DNA of 64,000 nucleotides from the NCBI GenBank assembly GCA_015075405.1, contig JABTUK010000002.1, forward strand, positions 1,736,001 to 1,800,000, given 5' to 3'. Origin of the DNA: Anaerolineales bacterium. GTDB taxonomy: Bacteria; Chloroflexota; Anaerolineae; 4572-78; J111. A program made the position numbers and the translations under genes. Shown here piece after piece: positions 16,955 to 26,509 of the stretch. The notes beneath the pieces are model-generated. The model searched no databases, had not been told where the DNA came from, and saw only the letters and a list, made by a program, of their open reading frames with translations. Within the stretch, counting starts at the first letter, position 1, and every line of letters starts with the position of its first letter.

Positions 16955-17307
16955 AGTTCATTGCCGACGAAAATGTTTCGCGCTTTGTTATTCAATCCCT
17001 GGCCGACGCCGGGCATGATATTATTAGTGTTCACGATGTTGGACTAAAAAGTGCGGCGGATGAGGCAATTATTCAATTCGGGATTACCGAAGGGCGAGTG
17101 ATTATTACCCACGACCGAGATTTTGGCGGCCTCTTACGCTATTCTGCCCGGAAAAGCAGCGGTGTTATCTTGATTCGACTGCGCCAGCCACTGCCTCAAA
17201 AGGTGTGGAAGGCACTACAACAAGCATTGGCTTCTCTCACCGAGGCTAGAATTCAGGGACACATTGTTGTGATTGAAGATAGCCGCATTCGCATTAGTGG
17301 AGATTAG
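16951..17307 (+). CDS. DUF5615 PIN-like toxin
   Basis: A 118-residue PIN-like protein: MKFIADENVSRFVIQSLADAGHDI, with Asp6 and Glu7 at the end of the first strand, then GRVIITHDRDFGGLL, whose Asp pair would complete a metal site. The family is the usual partner of DUF433 proteins and is predicted to be an RNase of VapC type; activity is not proven for most members. The GTG start overlaps the antitoxin stop (GTGA). The pair is inserted between two molybdenum hydroxylase sets. Confidence 0.85.
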   Translation: MKFIADENVSRFVIQSLADAGHDIISVHDVGLKSAADEAIIQFGITEGRVIITHDRDFGGLLRYSARKSSGVILIRLRQPLPQKVWKALQQALASLTEARIQGHIVVIEDSRIRISGD

Positions 17308-17350
17308 GCAGATGAATGGATAGATCAGGCGGAAGTGAAACAAGAACTTT

Positions 17351-17379
17351 TTGATTGTACTTAGCCCATTTCATATTTT
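17351..17379 (+). promoter_or_regulatory. Candidate promoter of the second hydroxylase set
   Basis: TTGATT (17351-17356) and TATTTT (17374-17379) with 17 bases between them, in an AT-rich stretch about 50 bases before the ATG at 17433. A moderate match only. Confidence 0.45.
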
Positions 17380-17432
17380 AATGGTAAGATAACCACCGAC
17401 TCTAAAAACCCAGTAAATTTTTAGGAAATGCA

Positions 17433-18854
17433 ATGTGGCAAACATATCATACTCCCCGCTCCCTGGATGAAGCGCTGCAACTCCTGGCCGAACACCAAAG
17501 TAATGCCCGGCTGATTGCCGGCGGCACCGACCTTCTCATCGAGATTGAGCGTGGGGTGCGCTCGCCCCGGGTAATCATTGACATTTCACGCCTGCCCAAC
17601 CTCGATACCATTACCCTGGACGAGCAGCAGCGGTTTCATTTGGGGCCGCTCGTCACCCATAACCAGGTGGTCGCCTCAAAACTGTGTATTCACCGCGCTT
17701 TTCCGCTGGCTAAAGCCTGCTGGGAAGTCGGCGCGCCGCAGATTCGCAACCGGGGCACGGTGGCCGGGAATCTGGTTACGGCCTCGCCGGCCAACGATAC
17801 CATTACCCCGCTGATGGCCCTGGAAGCCTCGGTCACGCTGCAAAGCGTCAGAGGCAGCCGCACTGTGCCGCTCAAAGAGTTCTTTTTGGGCGTCCGCCAA
17901 ACCGTGTTGGAAGCGGACGAAATGCTGGTAGACATCTCTTTTCCGGCCCTGGCTAATTATCAGATTGGCACCTTTGTAAAATTGGGCTTGCGCCGGGCGC
18001 AGGCTATTTCTATTGTCAACGTGGCGGTAGTGTTAAGCATGCTGGCCGACACCGTTACCCAGGCCCGCATTACCCTGGGCAGCGTCGCCCCCACCATTGT
18101 CCGGGCCACCGACGCCGAACGGTTTTTGACCGGCAAGGTTTTGACCCGCGATGTGATGGCCCGCGCCGGGGCGCTGGCGGCGCAAACTATCAGCCCTATC
18201 AGCGATGTGCGCGGGTCAGCCGAGTACCGCCGCTATATGAGCGAAACCCTGACCCGCCATGCGCTGCAAATGCTGGCCGAAGGCACCGAGTCCGACACCC
18301 TGCCACCCAAGCCGGTCATGCTGTGGGGCAGCAGTGACGGCCATTTCCCTGCCCTGGATGGCGACGAAGCTATCCTGCATACCGAAACCGCCGACGAACC
18401 CATCGCCACGACCATCAACGGCGAATTTCGTTTTATCCACGGGGCCAATGATAAAACTTTGCTGCGCATGCTGCGTGAGGATGCCGGCCTGATTGGAACC
18501 AAGGAAGGCTGCGCCGAAGGCGAGTGCGGCGCGTGCACCATCTTTCTCGATGGAATTGCCGTGATGAGCTGCCTGGTTCCCGCTCCCCGCGCCCACAACA
18601 GCCAAATTGTCACCCTGGAAGGGTTGGCCCAAGGCGACGAGCTGCATCCGGTCCAACAGGCTTTTATCAATGAGGGCGCGGTGCAGTGCGGCTACTGCAC
18701 CCCCGGCTTTTTGATGAGCGGCGCGTCGCTGATGGCCGAGCGCCGGCGGCCCACCCGCGACGAAATCAAGCAGGCCATCACCGGCAACCTGTGCCGCTGC
18801 ACGGGCTACTATAAGATTTTGCAGGCGTTAGAGAAAGCTTACGAAATAAAATGA
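17433..18854 (+). CDS. Fused FAD / 2Fe-2S subunit of xanthine-dehydrogenase-type enzyme (second set)
   Basis: A 473-residue fusion with the domain order reversed relative to the first set: residues 1-285 are the FAD domain (NARLIAGGTDLLIEIERG and GAPQIRNRGTVAGNLVTASPAND), and residues about 325-473 the double [2Fe-2S] domain (GCAEGECGACTI, then CGYCTPGF and CRCTGYYK). The linker around 288-320 is rich in Pro and acidic residues. Electron transfer from a molybdenum subunit to the flavin is the role in this family. Its partner follows after an 82-base gap that contains a long hairpin. Confidence 0.88.
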   Translation: MWQTYHTPRSLDEALQLLAEHQSNARLIAGGTDLLIEIERGVRSPRVIIDISRLPNLDTITLDEQQRFHLGPLVTHNQVVASKLCIHRAFPLAKACWEVGAPQIRNRGTVAGNLVTASPANDTITPLMALEASVTLQSVRGSRTVPLKEFFLGVRQTVLEADEMLVDISFPALANYQIGTFVKLGLRRAQAISIVNVAVVLSMLADTVTQARITLGSVAPTIVRATDAERFLTGKVLTRDVMARAGALAAQTISPISDVRGSAEYRRYMSETLTRHALQMLAEGTESDTLPPKPVMLWGSSDGHFPALDGDEAILHTETADEPIATTINGEFRFIHGANDKTLLRMLREDAGLIGTKEGCAEGECGACTIFLDGIAVMSCLVPAPRAHNSQIVTLEGLAQGDELHPVQQAFINEGAVQCGYCTPGFLMSGASLMAERRRPTRDEIKQAITGNLCRCTGYYKILQALEKAYEIK

Positions 18855-18909
18855 CGGGGGACCGAAGACGGGAGACCGGGTCTATAAGCCCGGTCTTCGG
18901 TCCCCCGTC
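18853..18909. repeat. Long GC-rich hairpin between the two subunit genes
   Basis: A 20-base arm starting GACGGGGGACCGAAGAC (18853) pairs, with one mismatch, with CGGTCTTCGGTCCCCCGTC ending at 18909. The loop is about 16 bases. It overlaps the stop of the upstream gene. No T run follows, so it may lower downstream expression or stabilise mRNA ends without being a true terminator. Confidence 0.65.
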
Positions 18910-18936
18910 CCCGGTCTACTTTTCAGAGTGTGATCT

Positions 18937-21171
18937 ATGTCAAACAACACCATCGGCCAATCCCTCAAACGTCTTGATGCGCTGGGGAAGGTAACGGGGC
19001 AAACCCTTTACCCCGGCGACCGGAGCCACGATAATGAGCTGTGGCTTAAGGTGCTTTTTGCCCGGCGGCCTCATGCCCGCATCATCAGCATTGATACCAG
19101 CGCCGCTGAAGCACTGCCAGGCGTGATGGGTGTGCTGACGGCCAAAGATGTGCCCGTCAACCAGTACGGCTTGCAAATCCCGGATCAGCCGGTGCTGTGC
19201 GGGCCGGGGTCTAACAAAAAGGGCGGCGATGTGGTTCGCTTTGTGGGCGACAATGTGGCGGTGGTGATTGCCGAGACCGAGAAAATCGCGGCCCAGGCCC
19301 GCGACCTGATCCAGGTAGAGTATGAGGATTTGCCGGTGGTCTACGATCCGGTCTGGGCTATGTCCGGTCAAGCGCCGCAGTTGCACCCCGGCGTGCTCAA
19401 CAACATTGCCGATTATAAGCGCATCCGCAAGGGCAACCCCGATGAGGTTTGGGATCAGTGCCGGGTCATTATCGAGGGGGTCTACCGCACCCCCTTTCAG
19501 GAGCATGCTTACCTCCAACCCGAAGCCGGTACAGCTTATCTTGACGACGAAGACCGGATTACGGTTCGCTGCGCCGGCCAATGGACCTGGGAAGATCAGC
19601 AGCAGATTGCCCACGCTCTGGACCTGCCGCCCGAAAAAATCCGAGTGGTCTACGACGCCATCGGCGGCGCTTTTGGCGGGCGCGAAGATATGAGCGTGCA
19701 GATTATTTTGGCCCTGGCTGTGCTGCGCATGTACGAGCGGCATGGCAACCGCCGCCCCATGAAGATCATCTGGAGCCGTGAGGAATCCATAATCGGCCAC
19801 TGCAAACGTCACCCCATGCTCATCAAATCCAAATGGGGCGCTAAAAGGGACGGCACGCTCATCGCCGCCGAAATCGAAATCATTGCCGATGCTGGCGGCT
19901 ACATGTACACCAGCAACAAGGTGCTGGGCAACGCCGTTTTAACTGCCACCGGCCCCTATGAATTTCCGCATGTCAAGCTGGATGCCTATGCCGTTTACAC
20001 CAACAACCTGGTCAGCGGCGCGTTTCGCGGTTTTGGCGGGCCGCAGGGCCACTTTGCCGCCGAGATGCAGATGAACAAGTTGGCCGAAAAGCTGGGCAAA
20101 GACCCGGTGGAACTGCGCCTGAAAAATATCTTGGACGAGGACAAACTCACCTCTGTCGGCACGACCATTCCCGGCGGGGTCAGTCTGGAAAAAGTCATCC
20201 GTGATACCGCCTGGAAATCCAACTGGACCAGCCGGTTGGGGTCGCGGGGCGAGAATGACCCCGATTACCCGGAGCCGCTGCCCCGGCACGTTACCGGCAA
20301 AGGCTTTGCCGCCGGCTTCAAGAATATTGGCTTTAGTTTTGGCTACCCGGAAAATAGCTGGGCCGAGGTGGAGCTGCGCGGCGGCGGCGATATAGAAGAA
20401 GCCATTGTGCGTATTGCCGGGGCGGATGTAGGCCAGGGCCATCATACGGTGATGGCTCAGATTGCCGCCGAAGCGCTGGGGGTTGAACTGGATAAAATTA
20501 AATTGGAAGTGTCAGATACGGCCTTTACCCAAAGTTCCGGCAGCGCCAGCGCCTCACGCCTGACGTTTATGGCCGGCAATGCGGTCAAAGAAGCGGCCGA
20601 ATTTGCCCGGCGCAAATGGCAGTCCGAAGAACGGCCCGCCATCGCCGAAGCCACCTGGCTGGCCCCCAAAACCACCAACCTCGATCCTGAGACCGGCTAC
20701 TCCGTGCCCAACTTTGCCTACGGTTACGTGGCCCAGATGGCCGAAGTGACCGTTGATACCGAAACCGGCTTTATCGCCGTTAACCGGGTGGTCTGCGCCG
20801 ACGATGTAGGCAAAGCTATCAACCCCGATCAAATTGTCGGCCAGATTGAAGGGGCGATTGTGCAGGCCCACGGCTACACCATTTTAGAAGATTTTCGCAT
20901 GGACAAAGGCCAGGTCTTGACCCCCCATTTCAGCACCTACCTTATCCCCGGCGTATACGACATCCCCAAGCGGGTCGACTCGATCATCATCGAAGACCCG
21001 CACCCCAACGGACCCTTTGGGGCGCGCGGCATGGCCGAAATGCCCTACCTGCCCTACGCCGCCGTGATCGCCTCCGCCGTCTTCGACGCCATCGGCGTCT
21101 GGTTTGACGAGTTCCCCCTGACTCCGGAGCGGGTGCTGCGGGGATTGGGTAAAGTCCGGAATCGGTGGTAA
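18937..21171 (+). CDS. Xanthine-dehydrogenase-type molybdenum-binding subunit (second set)
   Basis: A 744-residue large subunit with the same plan as the protein at 12713: hammerhead domain (RRPHARIISIDTSAAEALPGVMG), GGAFGGREDMSVQ, SGAFRGFGGPQ, and GPFGARGMAEMPYLP holding the catalytic Glu. The internal section QSSGSASASR before the last third is the cofactor-binding loop. It lacks the CO dehydrogenase AYRCSFR loop. Two paralogous hydroxylases in one purine region could act on successive substrates (hypoxanthine, then xanthine) or on different N-heterocycles. The gene starts with ATG at 18937 without a strong ribosome site. Confidence 0.88.
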   Translation: MSNNTIGQSLKRLDALGKVTGQTLYPGDRSHDNELWLKVLFARRPHARIISIDTSAAEALPGVMGVLTAKDVPVNQYGLQIPDQPVLCGPGSNKKGGDVVRFVGDNVAVVIAETEKIAAQARDLIQVEYEDLPVVYDPVWAMSGQAPQLHPGVLNNIADYKRIRKGNPDEVWDQCRVIIEGVYRTPFQEHAYLQPEAGTAYLDDEDRITVRCAGQWTWEDQQQIAHALDLPPEKIRVVYDAIGGAFGGREDMSVQIILALAVLRMYERHGNRRPMKIIWSREESIIGHCKRHPMLIKSKWGAKRDGTLIAAEIEIIADAGGYMYTSNKVLGNAVLTATGPYEFPHVKLDAYAVYTNNLVSGAFRGFGGPQGHFAAEMQMNKLAEKLGKDPVELRLKNILDEDKLTSVGTTIPGGVSLEKVIRDTAWKSNWTSRLGSRGENDPDYPEPLPRHVTGKGFAAGFKNIGFSFGYPENSWAEVELRGGGDIEEAIVRIAGADVGQGHHTVMAQIAAEALGVELDKIKLEVSDTAFTQSSGSASASRLTFMAGNAVKEAAEFARRKWQSEERPAIAEATWLAPKTTNLDPETGYSVPNFAYGYVAQMAEVTVDTETGFIAVNRVVCADDVGKAINPDQIVGQIEGAIVQAHGYTILEDFRMDKGQVLTPHFSTYLIPGVYDIPKRVDSIIIEDPHPNGPFGARGMAEMPYLPYAAVIASAVFDAIGVWFDEFPLTPERVLRGLGKVRNRW

Positions 21172-21215
21172 GATTTCAGGTGTGACAAACTGAAGCTGTG
21201 CATAGGAAAGGCCAA

Positions 21216-22070
21216 ATGGTTATAAAAATAGCTCAAACCCCAACACCGCCCTCGGCTGTGCCAGATTACCCATTGCCACCCCTGCCCACTTTTGACCTGG
21301 AAGTGGGCTGGCGCGAGGTTTATGATCTGGCCACCGGCCAATTCAAACAGGAACCGCTAACCCTGCTGCAGATTCTTTATCCTCAAGACGAAGATGTGGG
21401 AGTGGTGACAATGCCCCAAAGCGCCCTACACGATCTCTGGATAAGCTGGTTAAAGGTGATGTTATGGAACTTTTTGGGGCAAAGCTGGCTACTAACACAT
21501 GATGTTATCATCCACTGGGCGCGCGATCGCGCCCCGGCCAAATCGCCCGACCTGGCCGCCATTCCCGGTGGGCGCTTGCCCGCCGAGGATAATCCCTCCT
21601 ATCTCGTGGGTCGCGATGGTCCCCTGCCCGCTTTTGTCCTGGAAATCACCTCCAGAGACACCCGCCAGGTTGATTTGCACGAAAAACCGCTGCTCTATGC
21701 CGCCGTAGGCGTCAAGGAATTTTTGATAATTGATCTGCTGACCCGCCGTCGCCAAGGCTGGCAACTCATCGGCTACCGGCTGGAAGACGGCCCATACTAT
21801 GAAGAGCTATCGCCTGACGCCGACGGTGGCCTGACCTTTGAAACCATCGGCCTGCGCTTTGTAGCCGTGGGCCGGGAACGCATCGAGGTTTACGACGCGC
21901 AGACGGGGACTCGCTTGCTGACGCCGCCCGAAGCCGAAGCCGCCCGCGCCAAAGCCGAAGCCCGCGCCGAAACCGAAAAAGCCGCCCGCCTCCAGGCCGA
22001 AGCCCGCGCCGCCGAACTGGAAGCCCGTGTGCGCGAGTTGGAAGCCCGCTATGGGAAGGATGAAGGATGA
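21216..22070 (+). CDS. Uma2 family (DUF820) putative endonuclease with coiled-coil tail
   Basis: A 284-residue protein of the Uma2/DUF820 family, a PD-(D/E)XK-like fold abundant in cyanobacteria and Chloroflexota. The core shows DLAAIPGGRLP, then PAFVLEITSRDTRQVDLHEKPLLYAAVGVKEFLIID, in which Glu in VLEIT and the KPLLYA helix are the family landmarks. The last 50 residues are an Ala/Glu/Arg-rich heptad region, a probable coiled coil, as is common in this family. The start at 21216 is preceded by AGGAAAG. Its cellular role is not established. Confidence 0.82.
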   Translation: MVIKIAQTPTPPSAVPDYPLPPLPTFDLEVGWREVYDLATGQFKQEPLTLLQILYPQDEDVGVVTMPQSALHDLWISWLKVMLWNFLGQSWLLTHDVIIHWARDRAPAKSPDLAAIPGGRLPAEDNPSYLVGRDGPLPAFVLEITSRDTRQVDLHEKPLLYAAVGVKEFLIIDLLTRRRQGWQLIGYRLEDGPYYEELSPDADGGLTFETIGLRFVAVGRERIEVYDAQTGTRLLTPPEAEAARAKAEARAETEKAARLQAEARAAELEARVRELEARYGKDEG

Positions 22071-22182
22071 AATTTTGGCTGGCGTTTAACGGCGAAACTG
22101 AATTTCGCCACGAATAGCCTCAACCATCCGTTCACAATTCATCATTCATCATTCACAATTCACAATTATTTGGATAAAACCC

Positions 22183-23802
22183 ATGCCCACCCTCCACTTT
22201 AAAGGCAAAAGCATCATCCGCGCCCACCATCTGACCCTGCCCTACCGCCAACTGACCCCCGACCCGGCCCGCTCGCTGACCGCCCGGCCCGGCCTGGCCG
22301 ATAACCTGATTATTCACGGCGACAACTTATTAGCCCTCAAATCCTTGCTGCCCTCCTTTTCCGGCAAAATCAAATGCATCTACATTGACCCGCCCTACAA
22401 CACCGGCAACGAAAAATGGGTTTACAACGACGCCGTTAACAGCCCCATGCACCAGGACTGGCTGAAACAGGTGGTAGACCGCGAAGATTTGACCCGCCAC
22501 GACAAGTGGCTGTGCATGATGTGGCCGCGCCTGATTTTGCTGCGCGAGCTGCTGCGGGAGGATGGGGCCATCTTTATCTCCATTGACGACAATGAAGTTC
22601 ATAACCTGCGGGCGGTGATGGATGAGATTTTTGGCGAGCAGAATTTTGTGGCAACGGTGATTTGGCAAAAGAACTATTCTCCCAAAAACTCGGCCAAGTT
22701 CTTTTCGGAAGATCACGATTACATCGTAGTATATGCTAAGAGTCTGCAAGCATGGGCGCTCAATCTACTTCCTCGCACAGAGGAGATGAACCAACGTTAC
22801 GATAATCCCGACAATGACCCACGCGGCCCCTGGAAACCCAGCGATTTGTCAGCGCGAAATCCGTACAGTCTGGGCACTTATGCTATCACTACACCCAAAG
22901 GTCGAGTGATATCAGGTCCACCCAAAGGATCATATTGGCGTGTCTCTAAAGAAAAGTTTACGGAATTGGATAAAGATGGCCGAATTTGGTGGGGCAAAGA
23001 TGGTGACTCGGTACCGGCAATCAAACGTTTTTTGTCAGAAGTGAAAGAGGGTCTTGTTCCCCAAACCCTTTGGTTCTACAAAGACGTTGGTCATACTCAA
23101 GACGCCAAAAAAGAACTGCTCTCCATCATAGATTTCCAAAGTTCCGAAGAGGTTTTTATCACGCCCAAGCCGTCGGGGCTGATCCGGCGTATTCTGCAAA
23201 TTGCCACAGACGATGACTCAATCGTCCTCGATTCCTTCGCCGGGAGCGGCACGACCGGGCAGGCGGTGCTGGCCCTCAACGCCGAAGACGGCGGCAATCG
23301 CAAATTCATCCTGATCGAGCAGGAAGATTACGCCGATACCCTGACCGCCGAGCGGGTACGGCGGGTCATTCGCGGTGTGGCGGGGGCCAGAGATGAGAAA
23401 TTAAAAGCAGGCTACGGCGGCTCCTTCACCTTTTTAACTCTGGGCGAGGCCCTGGAAGAAGGCGCGGCCCTCAAGGGCGACCGGCTGCCCACTTATGAGG
23501 AATTGGCCCGCTACGTCTTCTTCACCGCCACCGGCGAGCAGTTGGACGAAGCTCAGGTGGACGAGTCAAGGTGGTATCTGGGTGAAAGCCGGCAGTACGA
23601 AGTCTATATGATCTATCAACCCGACGTGGCCTTTCTCAAAAACAATCCGCTCAACTTAGCCTTTGCCGATGCGCTTGGCCCCTACAAAAGTAAAACCCGG
23701 CTGGTCATTGCCTCGCACAAATACCTGGACGACGACTATCTACGCGATTACCGGCTGGAATTTTGCCAACTGCCATTTGCCATTTATCGCTTTAGAGCGT
23801 AA
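22183..23802 (+). CDS. Type III-like site-specific DNA methyltransferase (Mod)
   Basis: A 539-residue beta-class adenine-N6 methyltransferase. Catalytic motif IV, DPPYNTGN, is at residues 69-76, and the SAM-binding motif I, LDSFAGSGTTGQAV, comes later near 350, the circular order found in type III Mod and related enzymes. The region between them (about 170-300) is the variable, probable target-recognition segment. The C-terminal part after 390 has no recognised motif. A helicase-nuclease gene of the type III Res kind follows, so the two probably form a restriction-modification system. Upstream is a short AT-rich repeat (ATTCATC units, 22131-22170). Confidence 0.9.
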   Translation: MPTLHFKGKSIIRAHHLTLPYRQLTPDPARSLTARPGLADNLIIHGDNLLALKSLLPSFSGKIKCIYIDPPYNTGNEKWVYNDAVNSPMHQDWLKQVVDREDLTRHDKWLCMMWPRLILLRELLREDGAIFISIDDNEVHNLRAVMDEIFGEQNFVATVIWQKNYSPKNSAKFFSEDHDYIVVYAKSLQAWALNLLPRTEEMNQRYDNPDNDPRGPWKPSDLSARNPYSLGTYAITTPKGRVISGPPKGSYWRVSKEKFTELDKDGRIWWGKDGDSVPAIKRFLSEVKEGLVPQTLWFYKDVGHTQDAKKELLSIIDFQSSEEVFITPKPSGLIRRILQIATDDDSIVLDSFAGSGTTGQAVLALNAEDGGNRKFILIEQEDYADTLTAERVRRVIRGVAGARDEKLKAGYGGSFTFLTLGEALEEGAALKGDRLPTYEELARYVFFTATGEQLDEAQVDESRWYLGESRQYEVYMIYQPDVAFLKNNPLNLAFADALGPYKSKTRLVIASHKYLDDDYLRDYRLEFCQLPFAIYRFRA

Positions 23803-23834
23803 ATTTAAATGGAATATTTGTTCTACTTGCAGCA

Positions 23835-23990
23835 TGTCATTCTGAGGCCGCAGGCCGAAGAATCCCCCTTATCACCGCTAAAAAGGTGGTATGCCGGCAA
23901 AAAAGGTTTCCGCTGATTTTCCAGCCATCTTAAGGGTAAATGTGCCCGCAGGGGGATTCTTCACTTCGCTTCGCTCCGTTCAGAATGACA
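23835..23990. repeat. Palindromic MITE-like repeat between mod and res
   Basis: Left arm TGTCATTCTGAGG...GAAGAATCCCCC (from 23835) and right arm GGGGGATTCTTC...TTCAGAATGACA (to 23990) are inverted copies. This end sequence is a widespread repeat type in environmental bacterial genomes. The right end supplies the A of the ATG at 23990 that could start the res gene. Confidence 0.75.
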
Positions 23991-26494
23991 TGGCGGTGCA
24001 GCGCATGCAACTCAAAGAATATCAACAAAGCGCGCTCAATATTCTGAGCGATTATCTACGGGCCCTAAAAGAAGCTCAGGCCAAAGCAGACCAGATTGCC
24101 CAACTGGGCCTGGATATTCCCTTTGAGTGGGATCGAGCCGCCTGGAAAAAGGGTGAGCGCGACTACATCCCGCGCAAAAACGGCCTGGGCCAGCCTGTGC
24201 CGACCGTCTGCCTGAAAGTGCCCACCGGCGGCGGCAAAACCCTGCTGGCCGTCAGGGCCATTGACGCCATCCAGACCCTCTACCGCGGCCGGCAAACCGG
24301 GCTGGTGTTGTGGCTGGTCCCCACCACCCAAATCTATCGCCAGACCTTGCAGGCTTTGCGCGACCGCGCCCACCCCTACCGCCAGGCCCTCGATCTCAGC
24401 AGCGGCGGGCGCACCCTTATTTTGGAAAAAGACAGCCGCTTTTCGCCCGACGACGTGCAAACGCAGTTGGTGGTGATGCTGCTGATGCTGCCTTCGGCCA
24501 ACCGCCAGAACAAAGAAACGCTGCGTCTGTTTCAGGATCAGGGCGGCTTTGAGCCGTTTTTCCCCGCGGAAGACCAACTGGCGAGTCACGTCAAGCTGCG
24601 CGAGCATATTCCCAACCTGGACGTGTACGATCACCAAAGTATGCTCGGCGGGGTGGTCAAGTCGTCGTTGGGCAATACCTTGCGCCTGCTCAACCCGGTG
24701 ATGATCGTAGACGAGGGCCATAAAGCCTACAGCGCCACCGCCCAACAAACCTTGCGCGGCTTCAATCCCTCCTTTATTTTGGAGCTTTCGGCCACACCGC
24801 CGCGGGAAAGCAATGTGCTGGTCAACATTACCGGCCAGAGCGTGCTGCGCGAGGGCATGATCAAGCTCGATCTGCATGTCCACAACAAGGCCAGCGCCGA
24901 TTGGCGCGACACCGTGCTGGCGGCCTGCCGGCATCGGGCCGAACTGGAACAGATTGCCCAAACTTACCAGGCCAATCATGGGCTTTACATTCGCCCCATT
25001 GCCCTCTTTCAGGTTGAACGCACCGGGGCCAAACAGCGCCTGCCCGGCCTGATTCATGTTGAAGATGTGCGCGAGTATCTTATTACCCGGCTGAACGTGC
25101 TGCCCGAAGAAATCGCCGTCAAGAGCAGCGAGCGGGACGAGATCGAAAATATTGACCTGCTCAGTTCTGATTGCCCCATCCGTTATATCATCACCAAGCA
25201 GGCCCTGCAGGAAGGCTGGGATTGCCCCTTTGCCTACATCGTCACCATTTTGACCAACCCAGAATCAAACACCGCCATGACCCAACTCATCGGGCGGGTC
25301 TTGCGCCAGCCTTACGCCCGCAAAACCGGCCTGCCTGAACTGGACGAGAGCCACGTCTATTGCTTCAAAGCCAAAACCGGCCAATTATTGGATACCATTC
25401 GCGCCGGCTTGATCGGCGAAGGTCTGGGCGATGTGGCCGGCCGGGTGATTGCCGATGTCGAAGCCGCTCCGAGCCAGGCAGTGGTGGATGTTTCAATTCG
25501 GCCCCAATTTCAACATTACGCCGGCAAAGTTTATCTCCCCTGCTTTGTGGTGTCCGACGGCAAAGGCGGCTGGCGAGAAGTGGGCTATGAGGTTGATATT
25601 CTCAGCCGGGTAGATTGGGAGCAGGTTGACCTCAGCCCGGTGGATAGCTGGGAACTCAACCCGGCGGAAACCGGGGATAGCCATGTCAGCCTGGGGCTGG
25701 ATCACCTCACCACCATCGAGCCGCTGCGGGCCAGCCTGGCGGATGAGATGCAGCTAGACCCAGTTTTTATGACCCGGCAACTGCTGGACCTGGTGCCTAA
25801 TCCCTGGGTGGCCTATGAATATGTCGAGGAAACGCTGCGCCGTCTGCGAGCCAAATTCCCCGAAGCCAGGATTAAACGTGATTTGGGCTTTGTGATCGAA
25901 GAACTTAAAAAGAGGATAGCGGCCGAACAGGAGCGTTTGACCCGGCAGGTTTTTGACTCGCTGCTTCAAAGCGGCGAACTGCGTTTTTACCTGATTTCCG
26001 GCTGCGCCGGCAGCGCTATTCCAGAGCGCATCAAAGCCAAAGCCGGGGCGCGTAAACTGACGACAGCCACCGGCGATTTACCGGCCCGGACTCTGTTTGA
26101 TTACTTTCTGGAAGAAGATTTCAACGAAACGGAAAAAGCGGTCGCCCTCTATCTCGACCAGCAAGCCGACATTCTGGAATGGTGGTTCAGAAATAATGTT
26201 GGGCCAAACAGTTACAGCATCCAGGGCTGGCGCAGACATCGCCCGCACCCCGACTTTTTTGCCTTACGTCAAGAACCGCCTACCATCTACGTTCTGGAAA
26301 CAAAGGGAATCCACCTGGGGCACAATCCCGACACGGATTACAAAAAGCAGCTTTTTGAGTTATGCAACAAGTATAGCCAGCCTACTCCCTGGAACGACAT
26401 TACTCAGGAGTTCAGCGGCCACCGGGTCAACTTTCAAATTGTTTTTGATGATGAATGGCAGCGTGTGCTGAACGCGATGCTGACTTCAACTTGA
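23990..26494 (+). CDS. Type III-like restriction enzyme Res (helicase-nuclease)
   Basis: A protein of 834 residues from the ATG at 23990, or 829 from the ATG at 24005 (MQLKEYQQ), which matches the usual Res N-terminus better. It has superfamily 2 helicase motifs: VPTGGGKT (Walker A, near 77), IVDEGHKAYS (motif II, near 240), LELSATPP (III), then ITKQALQEGWDCPFA and TQLIGRVLRQP (V and VI). The C-terminal end has HPDFFALR...YVLETKG, the Asp and Glu-x-Lys of a PD-(D/E)XK nuclease. It should cleave DNA after ATP-driven translocation or sliding, together with Mod. The possible 33-residue upstream extension is repeat DNA and is rejected. Confidence 0.88.
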   Translation: MAVQRMQLKEYQQSALNILSDYLRALKEAQAKADQIAQLGLDIPFEWDRAAWKKGERDYIPRKNGLGQPVPTVCLKVPTGGGKTLLAVRAIDAIQTLYRGRQTGLVLWLVPTTQIYRQTLQALRDRAHPYRQALDLSSGGRTLILEKDSRFSPDDVQTQLVVMLLMLPSANRQNKETLRLFQDQGGFEPFFPAEDQLASHVKLREHIPNLDVYDHQSMLGGVVKSSLGNTLRLLNPVMIVDEGHKAYSATAQQTLRGFNPSFILELSATPPRESNVLVNITGQSVLREGMIKLDLHVHNKASADWRDTVLAACRHRAELEQIAQTYQANHGLYIRPIALFQVERTGAKQRLPGLIHVEDVREYLITRLNVLPEEIAVKSSERDEIENIDLLSSDCPIRYIITKQALQEGWDCPFAYIVTILTNPESNTAMTQLIGRVLRQPYARKTGLPELDESHVYCFKAKTGQLLDTIRAGLIGEGLGDVAGRVIADVEAAPSQAVVDVSIRPQFQHYAGKVYLPCFVVSDGKGGWREVGYEVDILSRVDWEQVDLSPVDSWELNPAETGDSHVSLGLDHLTTIEPLRASLADEMQLDPVFMTRQLLDLVPNPWVAYEYVEETLRRLRAKFPEARIKRDLGFVIEELKKRIAAEQERLTRQVFDSLLQSGELRFYLISGCAGSAIPERIKAKAGARKLTTATGDLPARTLFDYFLEEDFNETEKAVALYLDQQADILEWWFRNNVGPNSYSIQGWRRHRPHPDFFALRQEPPTIYVLETKGIHLGHNPDTDYKKQLFELCNKYSQPTPWNDITQEFSGHRVNFQIVFDDEWQRVLNAMLTST

Positions 26495-26509
26495 ATAGAA
26501 CGATTTTAG

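Noticed and set aside
12713..21171. CO dehydrogenase (coxLMS) identity for the two hydroxylases
   Set aside because: The active-site loop reads AFRGFG; the AYRCSFR loop needed for the Mo-Cu site is absent.
24065..25057. 330-codon antisense frame under res
   Set aside because: It mirrors the helicase codons of the plus strand, and its composition (His, Gln, Gly-rich) is typical of antisense frames in GC-rich genes.
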